A DNA stretch of 37,738 nt from Flavobacteriales bacterium (GCA_947456965.1 CANGTU010000030.1:1-37738), one strand, 5' to 3'; positions 16,976-26,635 are shown, numbered from the stretch's first letter. The notes: generated from the letters alone by a model not told the origin. Numbers and translations: made by a program.

Positions 16976-18703
16976 ATGTCAGCCAATTTCATTGTCTCAG
17001 CGCGCAAGTACCGCCCGGACACCTGGGAGTCGGTGGTCGGGCAGCAGGCCATTACCACAACACTCCGCAATGCAATAGCAAATAATCAGGTTGCACAGGC
17101 CTACTTGTTTTGCGGTCCCCGCGGAGTGGGCAAGACGACGTGTGCGCGCCTCTTTGCAAGAGCGGTGAATGAGGGGTTCATCGAGCCAGGAGCGGACCTC
17201 AGCTTTAACGTGTTCGAACTGGACGCCGCATCGAATAACTCGGTGGATGACATCCGCAACATCGTGGATACGGTGCGCATTCCTCCGCAGATCGGACGTT
17301 ACAAGGTTTACATCATTGACGAGGTCCACATGCTTTCGGCATCTGCGTTCAATGCGTTCCTGAAGACGCTGGAAGAGCCGCCTGCTCATGCCATTTTCAT
17401 CCTGGCCACCACAGAAAAGCACAAGATTCTGCCCACGATTCTGAGCCGCTGTCAGGTGTTTGATTTCAACCGGATCAAGGTGCGCGATATTGCAGAGCAT
17501 CTGGCATATATCGCCGGCCGGGAAGACATCACCGCCGAGCCGGAGGCCCTGCACGTGATTGCTGAAAAGGCCGACGGGGCGATGCGCGACGCATTGTCTA
17601 TCTTCGATCAGGTGGTGGCCTTCACAGGACGTAACCTGACGTACAAAGAGGTCATTGCCAACCTCAATGTACTCGATTACGAATACTATTTTACCCTGAC
17701 TGACCACATCTGTAAGGAGGATATTGCGCAATGCCTCGTGCTCTTCGACGATGTGCTGAACAAGGGTTTCGATGCCCATCACTTTGTAATCGGACTGGGA
17801 AGCCACTTCAGGAATCTTCTCGTGTGTAAAGACCCGCAGACGATTCCCCTGCTGGAAGTGAGCGACCGCGTTGCGGATAAGTTCAAGCAACAAGCTCAGG
17901 CTTTGGATGTCCTGACCTTGCTCAAGGCCATTGAGTTTGTCAACGAGTGTGATGTGCAGTTCCGGGCCAGTAAACACCAGCGGTTGCTGGTCGAACTCCT
18001 GCTGATGAAGCTCGCGAGCATTCCCTACAACCAACGGGAAGGCGAAAAAAAAAAGTTCAGACTGAAGCCGTTTAGGGAGGGGCATCTTCAGCCTTCTGTG
18101 CGCAGTCAGACGCCCCAGTCAGCTCCTTCTCCTTCTCCTTCTCCTTCTCCTTCTCCTTCTCCTTCTCCCGCCTCTCCCGGAAAGAAGCCTGCTGCAGCAT
18201 CGGTATCGCGCACGGCAGAGGCCATGCTCACAAGTACCGGTATGGTGAGTGATGTGCCTTCCATCCGCGCACTGAAGAGCAAGCCCGCTCAGCAGGCCGC
18301 TAAGGTGGAGCAGCAAGAGGTACTGGCAGTACCAAGCCGCCCGTACACCCTGGAGGAGATTGAGCATGCATGGAACCAGTTCATCCAGCGCCGCCTTACC
18401 TCCAACAAGCAGGTGTATACGACCTTTAAGGTGGCCGTGCTGGAACTGCTCGATCAGAGCTGCCTGAGGGTGGCATTTCCCAGTGCCACTCATCATCACT
18501 ACTTCAACGATCACCGGTCAGCGCTTAGTGAATTCCTCAAGACGGAGTTCGATATTGTCGGATTGCGCTACGAAGTGGACACCCAGAAGGCCGAGGAGAT
18601 TAAATTGTCCACGCGCACAGACCGGGAGAAGTTGGATGCCATCGGCGAGAAGTATCCGGCGGTTCGCACCCTGTCCAAGGTCTTCCAACTGCGTGTGGAC
18701 TGA
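16976..18703 (+). CDS. dnaX: DNA polymerase III subunit gamma/tau
   Basis: Clamp-loader ATPase that assembles the sliding clamp and, in its long form, tethers polymerase cores and helicase. It is 575 aa. Domain I has Walker A GPRGVGKTT and Walker B VYIIDEVHML; domain II has sensor/arginine-finger region TILSRCQVF; domain III ends near residue 355. The four-Cys zinc module of E. coli DnaX is absent: the segment after CARLFARAVNEG goes straight to FELDAASNNS. I recall flavobacterial homologues looking the same. An A10-G run at codons 357-360 may cause frameshifting or slippage to a short gamma form. A (Pro-Ser)7 linker follows, then a tau-like C-terminal domain (from about residue 455). Confidence 0.95.
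   Translation: MSANFIVSARKYRPDTWESVVGQQAITTTLRNAIANNQVAQAYLFCGPRGVGKTTCARLFARAVNEGFIEPGADLSFNVFELDAASNNSVDDIRNIVDTVRIPPQIGRYKVYIIDEVHMLSASAFNAFLKTLEEPPAHAIFILATTEKHKILPTILSRCQVFDFNRIKVRDIAEHLAYIAGREDITAEPEALHVIAEKADGAMRDALSIFDQVVAFTGRNLTYKEVIANLNVLDYEYYFTLTDHICKEDIAQCLVLFDDVLNKGFDAHHFVIGLGSHFRNLLVCKDPQTIPLLEVSDRVADKFKQQAQALDVLTLLKAIEFVNECDVQFRASKHQRLLVELLLMKLASIPYNQREGEKKKFRLKPFREGHLQPSVRSQTPQSAPSPSPSPSPSPSPSPASPGKKPAAASVSRTAEAMLTSTGMVSDVPSIRALKSKPAQQAAKVEQQEVLAVPSRPYTLEEIEHAWNQFIQRRLTSNKQVYTTFKVAVLELLDQSCLRVAFPSATHHHYFNDHRSALSEFLKTEFDIVGLRYEVDTQKAEEIKLSTRTDREKLDAIGEKYPAVRTLSKVFQLRVD
18045..18055 (+). promoter_or_regulatory. A10-G slippery run in dnaX, candidate gamma-producing site
   Basis: Codons GAA AAA AAA AAG contain ten A then G, including the A AAA AAG heptamer in the same frame as the E. 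coli dnaX frameshift site. Reading after a -1 shift (or one inserted A) gives six codons then TAG. After a +1 shift (or one lost A), two complete codons precede TGA at 18060-18062. Either would release a protein of about 360-366 residues comprising domains I-III. Confidence 0.5.
18125..18166 (+). repeat. Seven tandem CCTTCT hexamers in dnaX
   Basis: Seven perfect copies of CCTTCT encode (Pro-Ser)7 in the linker between domain III and the C-terminal tau region. Gain or loss of copies would keep the frame and change linker length. Confidence 0.95.
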
Positions 18704-18754
18704 GCTGTGGGTCGCGCCGGCTGAACAATCCCGCTATTCCTGTGTTCCAAGGCC

Positions 18755-21163
18755 ATGCGTTTCCTCCACTGCATTTTTCTTGGGTTTAGCTGGCTTATAA
18801 CCCACGCGGTTATGTCACAGGATACTGGTGTCATCTCTGGCACTGTGCGCGATAAGGTAAATAATGAACCCATACTCTTTGCCCCGGTGCAGGTGCAGGG
18901 AACCACCACCGGAGCCGTCTCCGATGAGAATGGGGCATTCCGGATTGAAAACCTGAAGCCTGGCTTGTACAACCTCGAGGTGAGCTACACCGGATACCGC
19001 AAGGCCGTGCTCTTTGAAGTGGAAGTCACCAACAGTCGTCCAGCCGTGGTGACTATCCTGCTCGAGCCCCTGGCGGTGGAGACTCAGGGTGTGGAGATTG
19101 TGGCTTCGACCATCAGCAACCGCGAAGAGTCACCGGTAAGTGTGCGCACCATCGGCACCAATGAGATCAAGCGCAATCCCGGAGGCAACAGAGATATCTC
19201 CCGCGCTATCCGGGCACTCCCCGGCGTAGCGGCCATTCCTTCTTTCCGCAATGACATCATCATCCGAGGTGGCGCAGCCAATGAAAACAGGTTTTACATT
19301 GACGGTATTGAGATCCCCAACATCAACCATTTCGCAACTCAGGGCGCCAGTGGTGGGCCGGTGGGATTGATCAACGTGGATCTGATTCAGGAAGTGGAGT
19401 TCTACTCCGGTGCTTTTCCAGCTACCCGGGGCAATGCGCTCAGCTCTGTGCTGGAATTCGGTTTCAAGGATCCTCGGAAGGACAAAACCACGGCCAATTT
19501 TGTAGTGGGTAGCAGCGATCTGGGTGTCACCCTGGAAACACCCACCGGAAAGGACTCCGGCCTGCTCCTTTCCGTGCGCAGGAGCTATCTGCAGGGACTT
19601 TTTTCTCTGCTCGGATTGCCTTTCCTGCCAACCTACAACGATTTTAATGCGAAGTGGAAATGGGATATCAATGAACGGAATAAACTAACCGTCATCGGAC
19701 TCGGCGCCTACGACCAGTTTCGGCTCAATCTGCAGCTCGCTGACGACAGCACCAGTGAGGATTTCTTCCGCAACCAGTACCTTCTCAATAACCTGCTGGT
19801 CTATGGTCAGTGGAACTACACAGCAGGTATCAAATGGGATCATTACCGGGAGCGCGGACGCTGGTCGTTCATCGCAAGCTCAAATACGCTGCAGAATGAT
19901 GCATACAAACATGAGGACAACAATGAAGACCTGCCTCGTGTATTTGACTACTCGAGTCGTGAAACAGAATATAAGTTCAGAACCGAGTACAAGCTCTTTC
20001 CGGTGAACGGATGGAAGCTCATCACCGGCGTAAATCTGGAGCGCGCAGCATACTCTACGGATTCCCGCACTCCGGTATTTGTACAGGATCTGGACTCTAC
20101 TGTCTTTGTGCAGCAGAGCACAGGATTAGACCTCATCCGCTATGGACTCTTTGCGCAGTCGAGCAAGGCTCTGTTCAGACAAAAACTGACCGTGTCATTC
20201 GGTGTGCGACTCGATGGGAATGGCTTCAACAGCGCCATGGCCAATCCACTCAATCAGTTCTCACCCCGCCTGGCGGCGCGCTATTCCTTTGCACCGCGTT
20301 GGAGCTTCAACGCGAGTGCAGGCACGTACTACCAGCTTCCTCCATTCACAGTGCTGGGATTCCGCAATAACGGCCTGCTTGCCAATGATGATGCGCTGTA
20401 CGTTCGAAATCAACAGTTCGTGGCAGGGGTGGAGTATGACTGGAGCCGACGGAACTCGATCATTACTGTGGAAGGGTTCTACAAGGACTACAGCAACTAT
20501 CCGGTGAGCATGAATAACGGGATCAGCCTGGCGAACCTCGGTGCTGATTTTGGCGTGGTAGGCACGGAGGATATTGCATCTGTCGGCCTGGGACGGGCTT
20601 ACGGCGCTGAGTTTTTGTTTCAGCAACGCTTCTACAACGGCTGGTATGGAATTGTATCCTATACCTGGGTGCGCAGTGAGTTCACCGGACTTGACGGGCG
20701 TTTTGTGCCGTCGAGCTGGGACAGCCGTCATCTGGTGAGCGTGACCGGCGGTAAGCGTTTCGGTAAGAACTGGGAAATCGGTGGCCGTTATTTCCTGAGC
20801 GGGGGATTGCCCTTTACCCCTGATGATGTGCAGGCCTCTATGCTCATCTTCAACTGGGACCGCTTTGGCGTGGCTCAACCCAATTGGACGAGAATCAACA
20901 GCGACCGCATCAGTGCTTTTCAGCAACTGGATATCCGGGTTGACAAGAAATGGTTCTTCACCAAGTGGTCGCTGGATGTCTTCCTCGATATCCAGAATGT
21001 ACTGAATAGTGTAACGCCGCTCAAGCCTGCGCTCGATGTTCAGCGTGATGAGCAGGGCAATCCGGTGACAGACCCCAATGATCCCACACGCTATCTGCCC
21101 AATTTCCTCGAGCAGTCCACGGGTAATGTATTGCCCACGATCGGCATCATCGTAGAGTTGTAA
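18755..21163 (+). CDS. TonB-dependent outer-membrane receptor with carboxypeptidase-regulatory-like domain
   Basis: Energised outer-membrane transporter, 802 aa. A signal peptide (about 1-21, ending AVMSQ) is followed by a carboxypeptidase-regulatory-like beta-sandwich at about 25-110 (GVISGTVRDKVNNEPILFAPVQV ... GLYNLEVSYTGYRK). The plug domain at about 125-235 has the hallmarks RALPGVAAIPSFRNDIIIRGG and NRFYIDGIEIPNINHF. A beta-barrel follows, rich in alternating aromatic strands and ending NVLPTIGIIVEL. No SusD-like partner is adjacent, so a polysaccharide-uptake pair is not indicated; the substrate is unknown. It follows dnaX by 51 bases and meets the convergent T9SS gene with a 10-base gap and no visible terminator. 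Confidence 0.93.
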   Translation: MRFLHCIFLGFSWLITHAVMSQDTGVISGTVRDKVNNEPILFAPVQVQGTTTGAVSDENGAFRIENLKPGLYNLEVSYTGYRKAVLFEVEVTNSRPAVVTILLEPLAVETQGVEIVASTISNREESPVSVRTIGTNEIKRNPGGNRDISRAIRALPGVAAIPSFRNDIIIRGGAANENRFYIDGIEIPNINHFATQGASGGPVGLINVDLIQEVEFYSGAFPATRGNALSSVLEFGFKDPRKDKTTANFVVGSSDLGVTLETPTGKDSGLLLSVRRSYLQGLFSLLGLPFLPTYNDFNAKWKWDINERNKLTVIGLGAYDQFRLNLQLADDSTSEDFFRNQYLLNNLLVYGQWNYTAGIKWDHYRERGRWSFIASSNTLQNDAYKHEDNNEDLPRVFDYSSRETEYKFRTEYKLFPVNGWKLITGVNLERAAYSTDSRTPVFVQDLDSTVFVQQSTGLDLIRYGLFAQSSKALFRQKLTVSFGVRLDGNGFNSAMANPLNQFSPRLAARYSFAPRWSFNASAGTYYQLPPFTVLGFRNNGLLANDDALYVRNQQFVAGVEYDWSRRNSIITVEGFYKDYSNYPVSMNNGISLANLGADFGVVGTEDIASVGLGRAYGAEFLFQQRFYNGWYGIVSYTWVRSEFTGLDGRFVPSSWDSRHLVSVTGGKRFGKNWEIGGRYFLSGGLPFTPDDVQASMLIFNWDRFGVAQPNWTRINSDRISAFQQLDIRVDKKWFFTKWSLDVFLDIQNVLNSVTPLKPALDVQRDEQGNPVTDPNDPTRYLPNFLEQSTGNVLPTIGIIVEL

Positions 21164-21173
21164 AGGAGTGCTT

Positions 21174-23027
21174 TCAATTCCTCACAAGCCGGACGGCCTG
21201 CATGCCCTCTATGCGGACAAGGTATATGCCCGGCTGGAGATCGTCCAGCTGCAGCTTCATCTCCCGGTTTGATGGCACTGCGAGTGTGGTTCGGCCCACG
21301 GCATCAGTCAGGATCAGTTGTTTTCCGGCAAATCGCTCGGGAATGCGGATGGTAACCTGTCCGTCGCTCGGATTGGGATACACCACCGGTAGCACATCAG
21401 ACATCATTTCCCCGATTCCTACGCACGCTTCGATGGTGACCACGAGCACATCGGTATGCGAGCATCCCTCATCGGTAGTTGCGCTCAGGATCACAGCTGC
21501 ATCACCCACACCGAAGTCTGATGTGTACAGGGTGTAATTGCTGCCGGAAGAGCCATCCTGCCAGATGCCATTCAATCCCGGAGGAGCTTCAAAGGTGAGG
21601 GTATCACCGAGGCATGCTGTGATGTCCTCGCCCAGTGAAAAGGTGAATGAATCGGCTATATCAACGAAGGCTGTGGAGAGGTGATTGCATCCCTCACTAT
21701 CGGTCACCGTGATGGCGTAGTTGCCAAATACAGCGCCGGTTACTTCGGATAATTCACTTGCAAAATTCCCGGGACCATTGATGGAATAGGAGTAGGGTGG
21801 TGTGGCACCTGCGGCGTCAATCATCAGTTGACCGGTGCCTGTTCCCGGGCACTCTGTGGGTGCAGTGGTGACTGACACATTCCAAGGCTCCGGATTCAGG
21901 ATGGTGTAGGATTGAGTGAATGTAAGGCCACAGGCTGTGGTCAGTAAGAGCTCATAGGTGCCGGGACCGAGGCCTTGCACGTAGGGCTGGCTGGACGTAA
22001 AGCCCCCCGGGCCGGTCCAGACACAGGAAAAATTCACTCCCGCATCCGTGACCCATGGATAGATGAGTCCGTTCGGCGGTCCGCCACTTTCTGCAGGGCA
22101 GGAAATATTCGTCACTTCCGCCTGAAAGGATTCAACAGGCGTAAAGGTCTCCACGGATAGTTCCGCGAGACCTGCCTGACCGCCCCATCCATCCACCATG
22201 ATGTACACCACGGTTGCTTGCGGCAGGCAAGAAATGAAACAACCGGATGCATAGCCATTGCCGGCGCCACATCCGCCCATCTGGTCATCGTTGGCCGAGA
22301 GGAGTTCAAACTCCCAGGGAAAGCCACATTCGGGTCCGGTGAACAAGGCTATGCGGGTATCAAAACTGGTCCCGCTGTTGCACGTGCTGATGCGGTAAGC
22401 GGTGTTCTCCTGAGCCTCAAATCGGGCCCAGGCGGTGCGCGTAATACCGCTGTCACACCATGTTCCGGGCAGTGAGCAGTGGATTCCCGGTGGCCGGAGT
22501 TCGGAGAACGGAGCCTGGCACGTCGCGGTATTGATGGTCACCAATGCACCATCGGGCATGATTTCAGCAGCGCCGCAAGGGGAGTCGTAGACGGGCGTCG
22601 GAATGTCCTGAGCAGGGTCAATGGTCCATGTATTTCCCGCGCCTTCGCCCCAGAAGGATTGACTGTGGTACCCGTTCAGGTAGATGTCAAACGACAATCC
22701 GCCGTCACCATACCAGTCCACCCACACCAGATCCACGGGTTGTGAGGTGCTGATGCAGCCGGATATGGGTTCGGAGCCAAAGTCGGGTATGCCGTTTTCA
22801 CCTGTAGGGCCGTTGCCTGCGCAGCCTACTTCTTCACTGCCGCCCGAGAGAAGGGTGCTGTTGCTGCAACCATTGCCAGCGGGCACCAGCTCCCAGTAGG
22901 ACTCTTCGCCGTAGATATCATACGAGTTGGCCACTACCGTGATGTGTGTTTCGCCGTTGCTGCACTGGGCCATCGCTCCGGTTAGTCCAGTGAGGCCTGT
23001 CACGAGCATGATCAGGTACTTCTTCAT
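21174..23027 (-). CDS. Secreted T9SS protein with SprB-like repeats
   Basis: 617 aa. Signal peptide MKKYLIMLVTGLTGLTGAMA. A Cys-rich N-terminal half (to about residue 300) has paired segments rich in Cys, Gly and Trp. Two or three SprB/PKD-like modules follow: GPGGFTSSQPYVQGLGPGTYELLL, AAGATPPYSYSINGPGNFAS and GNYAITVTDSEGC. The C-terminal 75 residues match the type A sorting domain (VVYPNPSDGQVTIRIP ... QPGIYLVRIEG ... VRLVRN), so it should be exported by the type IX system and anchored or released at the cell surface. Its start is 3 bases after the stop of the lamin-tail/CotH gene, so the two form an operon. No enzymatic motif recognised; adhesion is a guess. Confidence 0.88.
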   Translation of the reverse strand: MKKYLIMLVTGLTGLTGAMAQCSNGETHITVVANSYDIYGEESYWELVPAGNGCSNSTLLSGGSEEVGCAGNGPTGENGIPDFGSEPISGCISTSQPVDLVWVDWYGDGGLSFDIYLNGYHSQSFWGEGAGNTWTIDPAQDIPTPVYDSPCGAAEIMPDGALVTINTATCQAPFSELRPPGIHCSLPGTWCDSGITRTAWARFEAQENTAYRISTCNSGTSFDTRIALFTGPECGFPWEFELLSANDDQMGGCGAGNGYASGCFISCLPQATVVYIMVDGWGGQAGLAELSVETFTPVESFQAEVTNISCPAESGGPPNGLIYPWVTDAGVNFSCVWTGPGGFTSSQPYVQGLGPGTYELLLTTACGLTFTQSYTILNPEPWNVSVTTAPTECPGTGTGQLMIDAAGATPPYSYSINGPGNFASELSEVTGAVFGNYAITVTDSEGCNHLSTAFVDIADSFTFSLGEDITACLGDTLTFEAPPGLNGIWQDGSSGSNYTLYTSDFGVGDAAVILSATTDEGCSHTDVLVVTIEACVGIGEMMSDVLPVVYPNPSDGQVTIRIPERFAGKQLILTDAVGRTTLAVPSNREMKLQLDDLQPGIYLVRIEGMQAVRLVRN

Positions 23028-23030
23028 GGA

Positions 23031-26000
23031 TCAGCGGGATTGAATAAGGAGTTGGTGATCAGATGTGCGTTCGGCGGTGCGGATCTGTACGATGTACATC
23101 CCTGATGACAATCCGCGCACATCTGCCAGGAGGAGCTGCGCGCCGGAGAATGCTTGTCCGGCCACCCGCTTGCCTGCTATATCGGTGATCATCATGGTTC
23201 CCGAGGTTTCTTGTGGAAGTCGGATCCAAACAAACTCATTCGCCGGATTGGGATAAACGGAAATCGCGGGCGCAACGGGTTCTTCGCTGACGGACACGGA
23301 CCCACAATTGGGGTCGTAGCTGGATTGTGGCGATCCTCCGGGGCATCCGTTGAACCATGCTGCGGGGTTCTCAGGTCCACCGCCGGAAGCATCGTACTCC
23401 ATGGACGGCCCTTCACCATCAGCGGCTGCCGGCCACGGTGCCTCGTCGAGGTAACTGAACTGAATGATGGGATTACCTGTGCGATGGAGCAGACGTATCT
23501 CATCGCCCTGATTGTTCAACCCGAATGTCCAGGCTGGTGTGGCGCTCTGCAATCCAGGGTATACCGTTGCAAAGGCCTCGGGATCCTGTGCCAGCACGAT
23601 GCGCCCACCGGGAGGAAGGAGCGCATTCGTTCCCAGCTTGACCGTATTGTAGAATCGGCCGTCGCGAAGCACAAAGGAACTCAGGTCAAGGGGAATATCG
23701 AGTGTATTGTGCAGTTCCACCCAATCCTGCGAGGGATATGGCTCGCCAGGATTATACATCACCTCGCTGATTTCAACGTAATCGTCAACCGGCTCGCCGC
23801 TGAAGTGGGCGGTGAATGTCGTGTTTCCTTCGAGGTTGAGCGTCAACTGCCGGTTGATCACATTGCCTTCGAACAACTCGTTTTCTCCCCAGTGGCTGAA
23901 TACGTATCCGGGGTTGGCTATGGCCGTAAACGTCACCGGTAACCCGTTGAACCACGCCCCTGTCCAGGGATACTCCATCTCTCCGGGTTCAACGGTGGAC
24001 ATGTGCACGCGTCCTGCTCCTGCAGGCTGCACATCCAGCGTAATATCAATGCTGTTGTACAATCCGAAGTAATCCTGAAGTACACTGGGTATGCACTCCT
24101 GCCGCTGGCTGTTCCAGTCGAGTCGCCAGTCGTAGCCATTGTACCACCACCAGTAATCGGTTTGCCAGCGCTCGCAGTGCCGCGGCATGGCATCGTTCAG
24201 TTGTTCGCGCATCTGGTCGCGGATTTCCGTCAACCGCTCGGTTCGGAATACGGTATTCACAAGGTCGAGGTACCGCCGGATGAATGCATCGCGGAATTGT
24301 GGATTCTGGATGGAGCGGTTGAAAATCTGATCCGGTTCAAACCAGTCATTGCCGGCTTGTACGATGAAGTTGTCACACACTCCTGCCCCGAGTCCGAAGT
24401 CCAGGTCCATGAGCATGAACCTCCACTTTCCGCCGGGACGATCGTCATGCCAGAACTTGTAGTTATTGAGGTAGCCATTGCTCCAGTCGCCATTGCCGTA
24501 ATAGGTCTGCGCCACAACATAGTCGATGTAATTCCCGATATCTACACGAGCAGAAAGTCCTTCAAAAAAGCCATCGCTCAAAGGGTCATTGCTGATGGCC
24601 CAGTTATACAATTCATAGAATGGCTCCGGATCGCCGTTGATCACGTTGAATCCCATGTAATTGTAACTGATCACAGTGGATTCGTTGGTTTCCACGCCAT
24701 GATTGGCCTCCACGTAGTTCTCATTGAGGTGTTCTCTCAATTCATACATGCCCCAGTATTCTCCGTTGAGGAAGGTGACCACCGGACTATATCCCATATA
24801 ATCTGCTTCGGTGGACTTCATCGCGCGTTGCATGAGGGCATCGTGGTAGCGCGGACCGCCGTATTCGTTACCGCCATTTCTGAGGTTGAAACTCCTGTAT
24901 GAGGTAATCTCAGGCTTGTCTGCAATCAGCGGATAGTCAATGCTCTCCATACCGTAGTCATCGCGCGTGAGCACGCGGAAACTTTTCTGTGCCTGTCCGC
25001 GCGACCAACCGCCGTGGATCTTTAGTCCCACGGGACCTTCAAACTCGAGTTCGCCATCGGGTGCGTAGTACTCGATGTAGGATTCGCGTTCCCAGTCTTC
25101 CCAGAAGTTGGCGCCGAAGTAGGGATAGCCGCCATAATCCGGAGGACCGAAGACGTAGATACCGATATTCTCATCCCACAGATTTTCGGGATTGGTTGAA
25201 AGGCAGATGACCGGTACAGTCAGCCCTGATTCATTGATGAGATAGGTATTCTTCTCGGTGAATGAAGGGAGCAGTCCGGTGGTGCTGAAGGCGCGCGCGG
25301 AGATGACCGCAGTGGCATTGATCGTGAGGGGAGCTTCGTAGATGGTGGAGGATTCATCGGGAATGCTTCCGTCCACCGTGTAGCGAATGATGGCTCCGGG
25401 TGAGGGTGAGCTGAGAGAAAGGGTGATGCTGCCCGGATACATGCCGCTGCCCTGGCTGAATACCGGCTGGGGTTCATATCCCGCGGCGCATGCCCCCTGG
25501 ATATTGGTGGCGGCCGGTGTGGGAGTGGCGGAGAAGCACCACAGCGGTCCACCATCTGATTCCCGGCGGTAGACCATATTGGATGCGGTGAGCGGAATCT
25601 CGATCTGGTTCAGGATGGTACCTGATGGATGGCTGAGGACGAGATGCTCGCCGGATGTGAGCGAGAAGTTGGTGTGCATCGGCGATGAGCTGCTCAGGCC
25701 CATGAAGGCGGGTGGTGCGTTCAGTCCCGGCTGCGGTGCAGTGTATCCGAAGGTCAGCCAGGCATTTCCGGTCATATCACTTGATCCGGGATTGGTATTG
25801 TGCACTTGTACGGCGAGGACGTTCTCACCGGGCTGCAGCGCACTGCTCCAGATGGAGGCGTCCAGCACGAAGCCATCAATCTGACCTCCCTGATAGCCGT
25901 TGGCCTCATGGTCACTGGCAGCGCCATCTGAAAAGGCAGGTGGTGTGCCTGGTTGGCCCAGATTGGCCCGTGCGATTTCTACACCGTTCAGGTAGGCAAC

Positions 26001-26561
26001 AAAGGAGTCGTCATAGTCCATGTGAAAGACCACGGTTTCCACCTCACCGGGGTTGTCGAGAGTAAATGACTTGCGGAAGTATACGGACTGGATACCGCCT
26101 CCGAGGTCTGTGCCGTCATCTCCGTCGCCGTAACCAAAGCCGCCGGGTCCGGTGCTCCATCCTGACAGCTCACCACCCGGAATGCGCCATGTGGGATCGG
26201 GTTCAGCCGTTGGAACGCGGTAGTTCCAGGTATCCTGAGGAAAAACCAGCGTGTAGTAATACGGACCCGAGCCACGGTCTTTTCCGCTCGCCCAGATGTG
26301 CAGGAATTCTCCCGGTTGCAGGGTGTAGTCCGGCATGATCCATTTAAGCGGTTGGTCGGTGCGGTCTGACAGCCCATATCCGGCCAGAGAAACAGCCTGT
26401 GTGCCGGCATTGTACAACTCAAACCAGTCGCGGTAATCACCGTCTTCATCCGTGATTGAGGAGAGATTCGCATGCTGAATTTCGTTGACGAGAATTTGTG
26501 CATGCACAATAAGTGGCATGCACAGAAGGGTCGAGATGACCCCGAAGTGGCTCAGTTTCAT
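23031..26561 (-). CDS. Secreted T9SS protein with lamin-tail and CotH-kinase-like domains
   Basis: 1176 aa. Signal peptide about 1-21 (IVHAQ). The first lamin-tail domain is at about 22-115 (ILVNEIQHAN ... WFELYNAG). A galactose-binding-like segment at about 155-275 has YFRKSFTLDN and DSFVAYLNGVEIAR. A chitobiase C-terminal-like domain is at about 365-435 (IIRYTVDGSIP). The CotH-like domain is at about 450-775 (LKIHGGWSRGQAQKSFRV, SFNLRNGGNEY, LNGEYWGMYELREHLNE, FMLMDLDFGLG). A bacterial repeat module lies at about 838-920, a second lamin-tail domain at about 925-1045, and a T9SS sorting domain from about 1098 (VYPNPANE ... GMYIVQIRT). CotH proteins include atypical protein kinases; activity here is untested. 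It is co-transcribed with the following SprB-like gene. Confidence 0.9.
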   Translation of the reverse strand: MKLSHFGVISTLLCMPLIVHAQILVNEIQHANLSSITDEDGDYRDWFELYNAGTQAVSLAGYGLSDRTDQPLKWIMPDYTLQPGEFLHIWASGKDRGSGPYYYTLVFPQDTWNYRVPTAEPDPTWRIPGGELSGWSTGPGGFGYGDGDDGTDLGGGIQSVYFRKSFTLDNPGEVETVVFHMDYDDSFVAYLNGVEIARANLGQPGTPPAFSDGAASDHEANGYQGGQIDGFVLDASIWSSALQPGENVLAVQVHNTNPGSSDMTGNAWLTFGYTAPQPGLNAPPAFMGLSSSSPMHTNFSLTSGEHLVLSHPSGTILNQIEIPLTASNMVYRRESDGGPLWCFSATPTPAATNIQGACAAGYEPQPVFSQGSGMYPGSITLSLSSPSPGAIIRYTVDGSIPDESSTIYEAPLTINATAVISARAFSTTGLLPSFTEKNTYLINESGLTVPVICLSTNPENLWDENIGIYVFGPPDYGGYPYFGANFWEDWERESYIEYYAPDGELEFEGPVGLKIHGGWSRGQAQKSFRVLTRDDYGMESIDYPLIADKPEITSYRSFNLRNGGNEYGGPRYHDALMQRAMKSTEADYMGYSPVVTFLNGEYWGMYELREHLNENYVEANHGVETNESTVISYNYMGFNVINGDPEPFYELYNWAISNDPLSDGFFEGLSARVDIGNYIDYVVAQTYYGNGDWSNGYLNNYKFWHDDRPGGKWRFMLMDLDFGLGAGVCDNFIVQAGNDWFEPDQIFNRSIQNPQFRDAFIRRYLDLVNTVFRTERLTEIRDQMREQLNDAMPRHCERWQTDYWWWYNGYDWRLDWNSQRQECIPSVLQDYFGLYNSIDITLDVQPAGAGRVHMSTVEPGEMEYPWTGAWFNGLPVTFTAIANPGYVFSHWGENELFEGNVINRQLTLNLEGNTTFTAHFSGEPVDDYVEISEVMYNPGEPYPSQDWVELHNTLDIPLDLSSFVLRDGRFYNTVKLGTNALLPPGGRIVLAQDPEAFATVYPGLQSATPAWTFGLNNQGDEIRLLHRTGNPIIQFSYLDEAPWPAAADGEGPSMEYDASGGGPENPAAWFNGCPGGSPQSSYDPNCGSVSVSEEPVAPAISVYPNPANEFVWIRLPQETSGTMMITDIAGKRVAGQAFSGAQLLLADVRGLSSGMYIVQIRTAERTSDHQLLIQSR

Positions 26562-26590
26562 ATCCTGATGTAGCTCCCGGCTGGGTGTTT

Positions 26591-26598
26591 CAAAGGTA
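26591..26598 (-). promoter_or_regulatory. Candidate -7 element for the CotH/SprB T9SS operon
   Basis: TACCTTTG on the minus strand, 30 bases upstream of the CotH-like gene start, fits TAnnTTTG. No TTG lies at the expected 19-base spacing (the nearest match is GTG at 18), so this is only a partial promoter call. Confidence 0.4.
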
Positions 26599-26635
26599 GC
26601 TATGGCAATGACTGAACACGCCGCGGTAAAGCAGT

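Noticed and set aside
16876-17070. N-terminal extension of the symporter to 17070
   Set aside because: It overlaps the start of dnaX on the other strand and would bury the signal-like segment; the tandem ATG at 16870-16875 is a better start.
17130-17240. Loss of the DnaX zinc module as a novel feature
   Set aside because: The Cys4 module is indeed absent, but from memory flavobacterial DnaX proteins commonly lack it, so it is probably a lineage trait.
18755-21163. Polysaccharide utilisation locus around the TonB receptor
   Set aside because: No SusD-like lipoprotein, glycoside hydrolase cluster or hybrid two-component/anti-sigma regulator accompanies it.
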